From: Candidatus Methanophagaceae archaeon
GTDB taxonomy: Archaea > Halobacteriota > Syntropharchaeia > Alkanophagales > Methanospirareceae
Direction of reading: 5' to 3'
NCBI GenBank assembly: GCA_003194435.1
Contig: PQXC01000004.1
Coordinates: 60,752-124,751, forward strand
Length of the DNA stretch: 64,000 nucleotides
A program made the position numbers and the translations under genes. The notes beneath the pieces are model-generated. The model searched no databases and was not told where the DNA came from. It was given only the letters and a program-made list of their open reading frames with translations. Shown here one piece after another: positions 1 through 9,037 of the stretch (position 1 is its first letter; each line of letters begins with the position of its first letter).

Positions 1-1478
1 TTAAAAAAACGACAAGACAGTTCGATTTGGCTTTCATCCCAATCAAAGAGAATAAGCCCGAAAGTCCCTGGATGGAAATTACTGAAAAAGCTTACGAAGG
101 GATAAAGAAGGTTATCGGTGGAAGTCGCTGGTATAAAGCCCACGAAGGTGTAAAGACAGCTCTTAACCAAGTTTATTGGGTTGAAATACTTTCAGAAGAG
201 CCAAATGGGTTGCTTATCACGAATCCTTCGCTACCGGGGCAGAAGAAGAAAGTGAAGCAGGTGAAAAAGGTTGTTGAGAAAGATTTGGTTTACCCTTTGG
301 TCAGAGGGAGGGATGTGAAGAAGTGGTATGTTAAGGGAGATTTAGGATATATATTGATGCCGGTCAATGGGAATGGAAAAACTTTATCTCATTCGGATTT
401 AAAAGTAAAGTATCCTGAGACTTACCAGTATTTATCAAATTTTGTTGGCGATTTGGTGAATAGGGGCGGAGAACCGTATAAAACGAAACTAAAGCCTTAC
501 AGAGAAAAGCCTTTTGAAGATGCTGAAAGGGTTGCACCACCATTTTACTGGTTATTTAATGCTGAACCCTCTTTGGCACCCTACAAACTTGTTTGGAAGG
601 TAATTGCTGGTGGAATTACTGGAAAAGCTGTTAGATTTGCATCATCAGTATTAGAACCTATTAAAATTGGATATATTGAAAAGGAAAGCCCTATAATTCC
701 TGATGCTTCGTTAATTCTCATTTCTTTTAACGACCTGGAAGAGGCCTATTATGTTTCAGCGGTCTTAAATTCTTCAATAGACCTTTTAGCAATAGCATCT
801 TATACCTACGAACTCAGACAAGAAACGCACATCACACAATACATCAAAATCCCGAAATACAACTCAAACAACCAATTGCATCGTGAATTGGGCGAGCTTT
901 CAAAGAAAGCGCATGGAATCGCAAGGGAAATCTACGAAGAAGAAAGGGAGGACTTGAGAGATGATTTGGCGACTGTGGAGGAAGAGATTGACAGGAAGGT
1001 TGCAGAACTTTACGGGATTACCGAAGAGGAGCTAAAGGAGATAAAGAAGTGTTTGAGGATTTTGAAGGAGGGCGAGATTGAGGAAGAGGAAGGCGAGGAA
1101 GAAGAGGGTGTTGTTTTGCTAAAGGAGGAGAAAATAGAGATCGAACTTGAGCCTTTGCTGATTAAGGAGAACGAGTCGCAAGAGATGGAGATAAAAATTG
1201 CTAATCATCTCAAAACCGAAATACAAAATGCGGTAGTGAAAGTTATGCTGGAGGATAAACCTCTGTTCAAAGGTGAAATAGCGGGGATTGGAAGTGGAGA
1301 GACGGGGGCATTAACTTTCAATTCACCGAAGTTGAGAAGCGGGCAATATCCGTTAAAGGTTATCTTAGAGCATGAGAACGGGAAGGAAGAAGGGATAAGA
1401 ACTCTTTTTGTGAGGGCTGCAAAGGTTAAAAAGGGAAAAGGTTTGTTTGATGAGGAATTGGAGGAGATGCTAAAATGA
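1..1478 (+). CDS. C-terminal part of an N6-adenine DNA methyltransferase (Eco57I/PglX-like target-recognition region) with an extra C-terminal beta-rich domain; 5' end outside window
   Basis: Frame is open to the window edge (KKTRQFDLAFIPIKE...), so TTG at 27 is not a convincing start. Typical TRD-end motif ETHITQYIKIPKYNSNNQLHRELGELSKKAH. Confidence 0.75.
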   Translation, partial: KKTTRQFDLAFIPIKENKPESPWMEITEKAYEGIKKVIGGSRWYKAHEGVKTALNQVYWVEILSEEPNGLLITNPSLPGQKKKVKQVKKVVEKDLVYPLVRGRDVKKWYVKGDLGYILMPVNGNGKTLSHSDLKVKYPETYQYLSNFVGDLVNRGGEPYKTKLKPYREKPFEDAERVAPPFYWLFNAEPSLAPYKLVWKVIAGGITGKAVRFASSVLEPIKIGYIEKESPIIPDASLILISFNDLEEAYYVSAVLNSSIDLLAIASYTYELRQETHITQYIKIPKYNSNNQLHRELGELSKKAHGIAREIYEEEREDLRDDLATVEEEIDRKVAELYGITEEELKEIKKCLRILKEGEIEEEEGEEEEGVVLLKEEKIEIELEPLLIKENESQEMEIKIANHLKTEIQNAVVKVMLEDKPLFKGEIAGIGSGETGALTFNSPKLRSGQYPLKVILEHENGKEEGIRTLFVRAAKVKKGKGLFDEELEEMLK

Positions 1479-2689
1479 CGAAGGAAATAAATGAGTTCCA
1501 TTTGTTAGTAACGCCACATCAAAATAAAAAACTTCCTATTTATAGATGGTATCATTTTAACCATAGTTTCTCAAGGGATTTAGTATGGTATCTAATAGAC
1601 AAATTCGATCTTAATTGCGGAAACATCATATTAGACCCTTTTTGTGGCAGTGGGACTACTCTATTGGCTGCACAAGAAAAAGGGATATCAGCTATTGGGA
1701 TAGATATTTTACCTCTTTCTGTATTTATTTCTAATGCTAAATTACAAAACTATAATATAGATAAAATCAAGTATAAAATTGAAGAACTTAATAAGCTCCT
1801 GAGCAATCATAACAAAAATACTACCTTAATTCCCGAATTTAAAATACTCCACAAGGTCTTTGACCCCGATGTGTTATCTGATATTTTCGTGGTTAAAAAT
1901 TGGATCCAAAAGATGGAAGATAAAAAACTAAAATATTTCTTCTTTACAGCCCTTCTTTCTATTACGGAAAAAGTTGCTTTCGCCAGGAAAGATGGTGGCT
2001 TTTTACGGATAGTCCCTGATAAAAAGATACCAGACTTTAAAGAAACTTTGTTTATCAAGATTAACGAAATGCTCAGTGATATTGAACACAGCAATTCACA
2101 GAATAATACTAAATCTAAGGCTCAAATAGGAGATGCACGAAAAATTTGTTTTCGAAGTTCATCCTTTGATGCTGTTATTACTTCACCCCCCTATCTTAAT
2201 AGACATGATTATACGAGAGTCTATATCTTAGAATTAGCTATTGCTTTTCTAAAATCGGAGGGAGAAATAAAAAGGTTGAGGTATAAAACCTTACGTTCTC
2301 ACGTAGAGGCAAAAAAAGTTTTCGTTGCCGATGGTTATAAAGAACCTATTAAATTAAAAGAGATCATAGAAAAATTGGAAAAAGAAACTTTACCTAATAA
2401 GCATGTTATTCCTATGATAAAGGGCTATTTTGAGGATATGTACCTGGTACTTAAGGAAGTAGCGAGGGTATTAAAGCAGAGGGGTTTTGCTGCTTTTGTA
2501 ATAGGAGATGTGAGGTATGGTGGATTTTTGGTTCCTGTTAGTGATATTTTGGTAGAGATAGGTGATTCACTGGGGCTAACGCATCAGGAAACACTTGTAG
2601 CAAGGTTAAGAGGAAATAGTCCCCAACAAATGGGTAAATTTGGAAAGATACCGGCAAAGGAGAGCATAGTGATATGGAAAAAGCAATAA
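1475..2689 (+). CDS. DNA methyltransferase (N4-C/N6-A type)
   Basis: SAM motif DPFCGSGTTLLAAQEKG and catalytic SPPY in VITSPPYLNRHDYTR; ATGA overlap with the upstream gene. Confidence 0.85.
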   Translation: MTKEINEFHLLVTPHQNKKLPIYRWYHFNHSFSRDLVWYLIDKFDLNCGNIILDPFCGSGTTLLAAQEKGISAIGIDILPLSVFISNAKLQNYNIDKIKYKIEELNKLLSNHNKNTTLIPEFKILHKVFDPDVLSDIFVVKNWIQKMEDKKLKYFFFTALLSITEKVAFARKDGGFLRIVPDKKIPDFKETLFIKINEMLSDIEHSNSQNNTKSKAQIGDARKICFRSSSFDAVITSPPYLNRHDYTRVYILELAIAFLKSEGEIKRLRYKTLRSHVEAKKVFVADGYKEPIKLKEIIEKLEKETLPNKHVIPMIKGYFEDMYLVLKEVARVLKQRGFAAFVIGDVRYGGFLVPVSDILVEIGDSLGLTHQETLVARLRGNSPQQMGKFGKIPAKESIVIWKKQ

Positions 2690-3693
2690 AAGATGATATT
2701 TATTGGATGAGAAAAGAAACAAGTCTCTCAAAAATAAGAGATATTCTATTGCTGATTGAAAAATATAATGGTCTTCGTTATACCGAAATCGCTGATATAG
2801 GTATTAAGGAGGGAATTTTTATAAAAAAAGATGGGACTCCGCTTGCTAAATCCCCTATTTATCACTGCATACGAGCTGCCCTCAAATTGGGATTAATTAC
2901 TCAAAATAAGAGCAAAAAATATCTAGTAAACTGGAATAAACCAGAAGTTCGTAAACTTATCAAATTAAGACAATATCTTGCTCCTCTAAACAAGGAGGAA
3001 GAACTTATTTTTCAAAAATTGATTATTGACAACCCTGACTGCAGGGAAGCTTTTTTCTGGATATTTATGGGTAAAAAGGAATTTTCATGGAAAAATTTTG
3101 TGGAACATGGTAAAGTAGTGTATATCTCCCCCACGGTAATAGAAATGAAAGGAGGAAAACAAAAAAGGAAGGTACGAACTAAAAAATATATTAACATGGA
3201 AACAGGCGATCAAATTGTTCTTGAAACACCGATAGAGCGTATGGCAGTGGAGTGGGGATTACAGCTCTGGGGGAGAGAGTGTTCCTTAATCGAGGAAGTA
3301 TATATTGATGAAACAAGGCATATACTTTATCCACTTGATAGGACGTTATCCTTAGAGTTCGATTATTTTCTAAAAAAATTTCTCCAACTGTATAGACCAT
3401 TTCCGGATTCGGATTGGAGCTTCTTTCCTATCGACCTAACGATATTTGAATTAGCACCTTTGTTAAGAGTTTCTGTAAAAGAGATTCAAAATCGCTTTTT
3501 TTTGGAACTATGGCAAAAATTTCCGGAATATATAAAATTCAGCAGTTCCTCAAAGGGTGCTTTAACCTTTAGAAGCCTATCAGAGAAGACCGACGAAAAA
3601 GTTTTAAAGAACTTTATAAAATTAAATAATATATGGATGACTCATATAATAGTTCATAAGAAACTCTGGGAGATGAAACAATGGAGAGATTAG
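2674..3693 (+). CDS. winged-helix domain protein of defence operon, function unknown
   Basis: 339 aa ORF overlapping both neighbours; N-terminal HTH-like segment (IRDILLLIEKYNGLRYTEIADIG...YHCIRAALKLGLI). Confidence 0.6.
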   Translation: MEKAIKDDIYWMRKETSLSKIRDILLLIEKYNGLRYTEIADIGIKEGIFIKKDGTPLAKSPIYHCIRAALKLGLITQNKSKKYLVNWNKPEVRKLIKLRQYLAPLNKEEELIFQKLIIDNPDCREAFFWIFMGKKEFSWKNFVEHGKVVYISPTVIEMKGGKQKRKVRTKKYINMETGDQIVLETPIERMAVEWGLQLWGRECSLIEEVYIDETRHILYPLDRTLSLEFDYFLKKFLQLYRPFPDSDWSFFPIDLTIFELAPLLRVSVKEIQNRFFLELWQKFPEYIKFSSSSKGALTFRSLSEKTDEKVLKNFIKLNNIWMTHIIVHKKLWEMKQWRD

Positions 3694-4937
3694 AGATTAA
3701 GAAGATAGAACCAGAAGAGAGGTATAATCTCTTAGGACTTTCCAGAAATCCTTTTCCTTCAGATGGTGCTTTACTGGAGCCCCCAAGGGTTATAACCTTC
3801 CCGGATAAGAGACTGAAAGAAGAACTTGAAAATTTTCTTAATGCGCTACTCCATGGAGGGGGAGTAACCAAAGAAGGTCGAGCTCTCATTGGAGAATATG
3901 GCTCTGGAAAGACTTTTTATCTTAAAATGGTTCATTACCTTGTAAAGAAGGAATTTCCCAATGTTGCCAGTTTTTATATTCAATATCCTGGGTATGGTTT
4001 TCATGACTTTACAGGCAGTATAGTTAGAGCAATAGGTTTGGGAAATATAGTAAGAAAATTATGGAGTGTAATACGGGAAGAACTATTAAAAAGAGTGAAA
4101 GAAAATGATTTAAATTGGTATTACACGATTTTTCCTTCAGAAAAGGGAAAATATGCCTGGTTTGGAACCTCGCTGCAGGAACACATTCTAAGTGATTACA
4201 GAACTTTCTTTGACTTCGCTAAAAAACAGAGGGCTAATGTAGACGCTATATTGAGTATTTTTAGTAAAATAATAGAGAAATCTGTTGGGATAAATGCCAA
4301 TAGTGCACGTAAACTGTCTCGTATTCTTATGGAAAGTCATTATAAGAGTTATTTTGATTGGGAAGATATTGCTCCTAAAAGGCGAAAAGAAATAGGTGAT
4401 TATGAGTTCCTTTCGGCAATTCTCTCTCTTATCAAAAAAGTAGACAATTATAGTTTTATCTTGATTCTTCTCGATGAATTTGAGGAAATCCCGGCATCAA
4501 AACGGTTCACCGTTAAAGAGGCAACGGATTACGAATATACCATAAGACGTCTTTTCGACCTGGCAAGTGCCTTGCCTCTGGGTATAATTATTGCTATGGT
4601 ACCTACAGCTTGGGAGTTAACGAAAGAGTATTGTGAACCCCTGGCATCACGACTTCTGAGACCAATTCGAATTCAACCTCTTGATAAAGATGGGGCAAAG
4701 AAACTTATTGTTGCTTACCTTAACGATGCTCGGGAGGAGAAAGAGGCTTTGTTTCCTTTTCCCGATAATTTATGGGAGCTACTACCCGATATTGTAAGGG
4801 AAAAACCAAGAAACCTTTTGAACTTTTGTCACGAGACTATCGAGATTGCAGCAAGTAGACGAACCTCAATAGATGAAATCCTTATAAAAGAAATTGCTGA
4901 CATGTGGATAGCCGAATTTAGGGAAAGGAAAGGATAG
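3681..4937 (+). CDS. P-loop ATPase (BrxC/BrxD DUF2791-like or Cdc6-like)
   Basis: Walker A GEYGSGKTFYL; Walker B ILILLDEFEEI; ends TAG. Confidence 0.7.
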   Translation: MERLEIKKIEPEERYNLLGLSRNPFPSDGALLEPPRVITFPDKRLKEELENFLNALLHGGGVTKEGRALIGEYGSGKTFYLKMVHYLVKKEFPNVASFYIQYPGYGFHDFTGSIVRAIGLGNIVRKLWSVIREELLKRVKENDLNWYYTIFPSEKGKYAWFGTSLQEHILSDYRTFFDFAKKQRANVDAILSIFSKIIEKSVGINANSARKLSRILMESHYKSYFDWEDIAPKRRKEIGDYEFLSAILSLIKKVDNYSFILILLDEFEEIPASKRFTVKEATDYEYTIRRLFDLASALPLGIIIAMVPTAWELTKEYCEPLASRLLRPIRIQPLDKDGAKKLIVAYLNDAREEKEALFPFPDNLWELLPDIVREKPRNLLNFCHETIEIAASRRTSIDEILIKEIADMWIAEFRERKG

Positions 4938-4939
4938 AT

Positions 4940-5611
4940 ATGCCAGTGATAGAGTCCTATTTTCTTGACACAAATATATTGGTTAAAACTTCAGAATACT
5001 TTAGAGTGAAAGAAGAGGGTGGAGATGTAAGCAAACTGGAATCATACTATGCTTTTTTACGGCAAACTCGGAATGACGGACACAAATTAATTATAAGCAG
5101 AATCAGTATTTTAGAAATGTATTTCCTTTATCACAGATGGTTTTATTATGATAAAAAGAGAGAAGAACGAGCGCCATTTAATGAAATTTTTGATAGAAGA
5201 GAGGCTACTTATGAGCTTGAAGAGCGAGAAAGAATACAAATAAGAGATATTATTGAAGATTTTGTCCGAAGGAGCAAAAGCCTCGGTATCGAGTTCTCAA
5301 ATGTAGACCAGAATGATGTGCTTGAATTAGCAGAAATTCTTTATAAAGGCTCAAAACCCTCAGTGGAGCCATATAACTTGACTATTTACGCAAATTCAAT
5401 TTTGGAATGCAGTAAATATCTCGTTACCGATGATGGGAAATTACGTAAAGCAATTGACTATTTAAGGAAGCAATACAAGGAAGAAATTCGTAGAGAAATA
5501 ATAGATAGGTTTGGAGAAGCAAAGTATCCTTATTGGATAAAGAAACACGATCTTCCAAATGCCCGTAAACCCAAAGCTAACAGAAAAATGCATAAGTCCA
5601 TACCCGATTGA
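4940..5611 (+). CDS. PIN-domain nuclease-like protein
   Basis: PIN acidic motifs FLDTNIL, ISILEMY and YLVTDDGKLRKAI; starts 3 nt after the upstream stop. Confidence 0.75.
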   Translation: MPVIESYFLDTNILVKTSEYFRVKEEGGDVSKLESYYAFLRQTRNDGHKLIISRISILEMYFLYHRWFYYDKKREERAPFNEIFDRREATYELEERERIQIRDIIEDFVRRSKSLGIEFSNVDQNDVLELAEILYKGSKPSVEPYNLTIYANSILECSKYLVTDDGKLRKAIDYLRKQYKEEIRREIIDRFGEAKYPYWIKKHDLPNARKPKANRKMHKSIPD

Positions 5612-5699
5612 TAGGATAGTGTGATGAAGGTGATTACAGATGAAAATGAACCCTGAAGAACTCGCCACGCTATTGGGAGAAGGATAAGGATAGAACAAA

Positions 5700-7133
5700 A
5701 TGACGCGGGACGAACTAAACGCAAAGCTGAGGTATTATTTCCCCGGATATGTGGTGGACAAAGGTCTTTCCAACCGACAGGACATCAAAAGAGTCCCTAA
5801 ATTTGTATCAGAACACATGCTCACGAGAATATCAGAGGAAAGCGACTCCAAAGCTTTCAACGAGAAATTGATGAAAGTCATCGAATATGTAAACACCCTT
5901 TACCCGGAACCAAAGGACAAAGATTTGATTCTTGACAAAATCTTCCGGAAAATGAAATGCAAGATAATAGATGAGATAAAAGTAGAGATAGACGAGAAGT
6001 ATGGCATAAGAAAAGCGACTATACCGAGTTTAAACCTCAGGAATGCAATGATTAAAGATTCGGTTGTGGATGCTAACGAGCAATTACTTTCTACCGGCGT
6101 TTAGGGGCTGGTAAGTTTAAAATATTCTCCACCCCTGATAGACGAGAAAGAAAGAGATTTGACTCTTCCTGTAATGATAGACGACTTCAAGCCTTTTCAT
6201 GTCTCGAACATAGACCTGAAGGATTTTATAAAAAAGAGGCAGCATTTCTCTCTCGATGAATGGATTGATATGCTGATAAACACTATGGGTTTAAACCCTG
6301 AGGTTTACACGCAAAGGCAAAAACTTATCCTTATCAGCAGGTTTGTCCCTCTGGTGGAAAACAATGTGAACATGATGGAATTTGGACCGAGAGCCACAGG
6401 AAAAACTTATTTCTACCGAAATATATCCTTCTACACGAGGATATTCTCCGGCGGTGTGATAACACCCGCACAGCTATTTTATAACATTGCAAGGAGGACA
6501 GTTGGAGAAATAGGAATGAAAGATTGCATCGTTTTTGATGAGATTACGAAGTTAAGATTTCCCAATCCGGGTGATATGATGGGTAAATTGAAAGACTATA
6601 TGGTGGATGGTCATTTTGAAAGAGGCCCGAAGAAAGCCACTTCTTTATGCTCGCTTGTCTTGATGGGGAATATAGATGTTACCGGCTATGTTCCTGCTGA
6701 GGATATTAATTATGCGCTGCCGGAGTTCATGAGGAATGATACCGCTTTTATTGACCGAATTCACGGCGTGATTCCGGGCTGGGAAATCCCTAAGATAAAG
6801 AGGAGTGAGGTTCACCTATCCAAAAATTATGGTGCGTCCGTTGATTACTTCTCAGAAATATTGCATGGGCTACGGAGATTCTATTTTGCTCCTCTCATAA
6901 GGTCAAAGATTGAGTTGGAAGGGGTTACGATAAGGGACGAGATGGGAATTTACAGGGTTGCTTCTGGCATGGCTAAGATTCTTTTCCCGGATAAGAAGTT
7001 CGATGAGGATGAGCTAAAGCTTATAATGGACCTGGCGATAGAATATCGGCAGAAATTGGCTGATTTGCTTCACAGGATGGCACCAGGGGAGTTCGAGAGG
7101 GGAAAAATAAGTTATAAGGTTATTGTTATTTAG
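5700..7133 (+). pseudogene. brxL: BrxL, BREX system AAA+ protein (short form), interrupted by one in-frame TAG at 6102-6104
   Basis: ORFs 5700-6104 and 6159-7133 share a frame; the 18 codons between read GLVSLKYSPPLIDEKERD. Core BrxL motifs: HFSLDEWIDML, RFVPLVENNVNMMEFGPRATGKTY, IVFDEI. Confidence 0.8.
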
Positions 7134-7167
7134 TCAGCGAAACCCGGTAACACACCCCATTCTCATG

Positions 7168-8379
7168 TCATGACCTACCTGACCCTCTCTTTATTTTATC
7201 ATCCTCCATCTGCGCCCGTACAGAGAGTAAGGCATCTTTCAGCGTGGCAATGAAGTCCCACCGCCGTTTATCTGCCTTCTTCTCTATCTCGCCCGCACCC
7301 CGCGCCGCCGTCAATATCTTCGTACCTCCTGGTTCTCCATAGCCAACATATAGCTTATCGGGTGTCTTGACATGCGCACCGATTTTATAATATGATACTC
7401 CTCCCCGGTCCCTCTCCTTCTTTATCACTATCTTTATCCAGTGTATGCGTCTGGCGAGTCTGACAATTTTCCTCAACTCTGTATCAATGATTCGCATGGC
7501 AAGCTCTTTATATGCCTCATCTACTGTGCCCAGAATCTCCACGTTCACCTCCCTCTTCGCTCTGAATTCACTCAGGAATCGCATTATATCATGCGTAGTC
7601 ACGATTCCCCGGGGGCGCATGTCCTTTCTCGTTATCGGCACGGCACGTATATCATGCTCACACATCAAACCCGCAACATCTGCCAGATTCGCATCCATGG
7701 TGGTGGTTATCACCGGTGAGCTCATGATAAGTGAGACAGGCTGTCCCATTCTCGCTATCTTCTCGCCTTTGTACTCACCTGAGGTCATTCTTTGCTTCGG
7801 CTTGTAGAGCCTTCTCAGGATGTCCCCTTCTGTGATTATACCTGTTATTCTGTTGTGCTCGTCAACAATAACCAGATGTCCGAGGTTACTCTTACGCATG
7901 ATGCTCCGTGCTTTGCCTATACTGGCTGTCTTATCAACATATATCACATCACTGGTCATCACGTCACCTACCGCTGTATCTCTGAGAATGTGAGAATGTG
8001 CTCCTCTTGCCATTATGTCATACTCCGTAACAATCCCTGCGAGCTTCCCATCAGCATCAACTATCGGCGCCGCCCTCTGACCACTGTCCAGCAGTTCACA
8101 GAGCGCTTCCATGGTCGGTGTATCCTTCTGTATGCAGTGCGGCTTGAACATGAATTCATCCACAGGCGAGTCAGGGTTGGAAGCGAGCAGCAGGTCCTGT
8201 ATATTCACCATGTATATCTCATTCTCACTGTTATCGCTATCAAGCACAATGAGATTATGGAATTTGTTCTGCTCCATGATGCCTATCGCCTTCCCTATCG
8301 AGGTATCGGGCGTTATAGTCTTCACTTCCTTAGTGCTTATCTCTATCACTGGCTCTTCAAGCATCGCTACTCGCATCAC
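7168..8379 (-). CDS. multi-CBS-domain protein
   Basis: Repeated CBS motifs (DTSIGKAIGIMEQNKFHNLIV; IVTEYDIMARG; IITEGDILRRL; IVTTHDIMRFL). Confidence 0.85.
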   Translation of the reverse strand: MMRVAMLEEPVIEISTKEVKTITPDTSIGKAIGIMEQNKFHNLIVLDSDNSENEIYMVNIQDLLLASNPDSPVDEFMFKPHCIQKDTPTMEALCELLDSGQRAAPIVDADGKLAGIVTEYDIMARGAHSHILRDTAVGDVMTSDVIYVDKTASIGKARSIMRKSNLGHLVIVDEHNRITGIITEGDILRRLYKPKQRMTSGEYKGEKIARMGQPVSLIMSSPVITTTMDANLADVAGLMCEHDIRAVPITRKDMRPRGIVTTHDIMRFLSEFRAKREVNVEILGTVDEAYKELAMRIIDTELRKIVRLARRIHWIKIVIKKERDRGGVSYYKIGAHVKTPDKLYVGYGEPGGTKILTAARGAGEIEKKADKRRWDFIATLKDALLSVRAQMEDDKIKRGSGRS

Positions 8380-8767
8380 CTCCTCTCGTCGTAGCGCCAG
8401 ACTCTGCTGACTCTATCATCACCCATTTGTCCTCACCTTCCCACAATTTTAGCGAATAGAGAAAGATGCCGAGCTTCGAGTCTTTCAGCTTACGCTCTAA
8501 CTCACGCTTCAGGAATAGTGCTATATTCTCGCTCGTTGGATATTCTATTATCTCATTCAGATACCTGTGGTCAACCAGCTCAAGTACTTCTTTCACCACC
8601 GCTTTCAACTCTGAGAAGTCTGCTACACACTCAGTATCAGGCTTCTTTTCGCCCTCTACTATCACTTCCACTTTATATGTGTGACCATGTAGATTCCTGC
8701 ATTTACCAGGATAACGTGGCAGTGAATGCGCAGCGCTAAAATCTGCCGAGACTCCTAATTTCATCAT
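8357..8767 (-). CDS. 6-pyruvoyl tetrahydropterin synthase/QueD family protein
   Basis: DFSAAHSLPRYPGKCRNLHGHTYKVEV, VDHRYLNEI, PTSENIALFL. Confidence 0.9.
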   Translation of the reverse strand: MMKLGVSADFSAAHSLPRYPGKCRNLHGHTYKVEVIVEGEKKPDTECVADFSELKAVVKEVLELVDHRYLNEIIEYPTSENIALFLKRELERKLKDSKLGIFLYSLKLWEGEDKWVMIESAESGATTRGGDASSDA

Positions 8768-9037
8768 ATCATATTCTCATAAAGAATAATTATGGGATGG
8801 AATAAAAACTTTTATATCCTTATTCTATTCTGAATCGCAATCTTCTGATTACCAAAAATCTTGATTAATGCATTAGAGAATGGATTCGCCTGCAATGCGG
8901 AAACAGAAACTAAAGTGCTACCCACAGATCGAGAGCAGCATGCGATGCGGACTTCCTGACTTGCTCTCCATGCCAGCAGCCAGAACCGCCTTCAAAGAAA
9001 CTGTGAAGCCCGGCTGGCTAATCATCTTACTTTTTCT

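Noticed and set aside
5700-7133. Genome-wide amber (TAG) recoding as explanation for the brxL stop
   Set aside because: Several clear genes in the window terminate with TAG (e.g. ORFs ending 3693, 4937, 7133), and no other interrupted TAG frame was noticed, so recoding of TAG everywhere is not supported here.
7441-8684. Plus-strand ORFs 7441-7719, 7445-7807, 7792-8394, 8111-8410, 8466-8684
   Set aside because: Antisense shadows of well-supported CBS and QueD-like genes. The same reasoning removes most other long antisense ORFs in the track (e.g. 9348-9637, 25460-26347, 28342-29216, 36247-37629).
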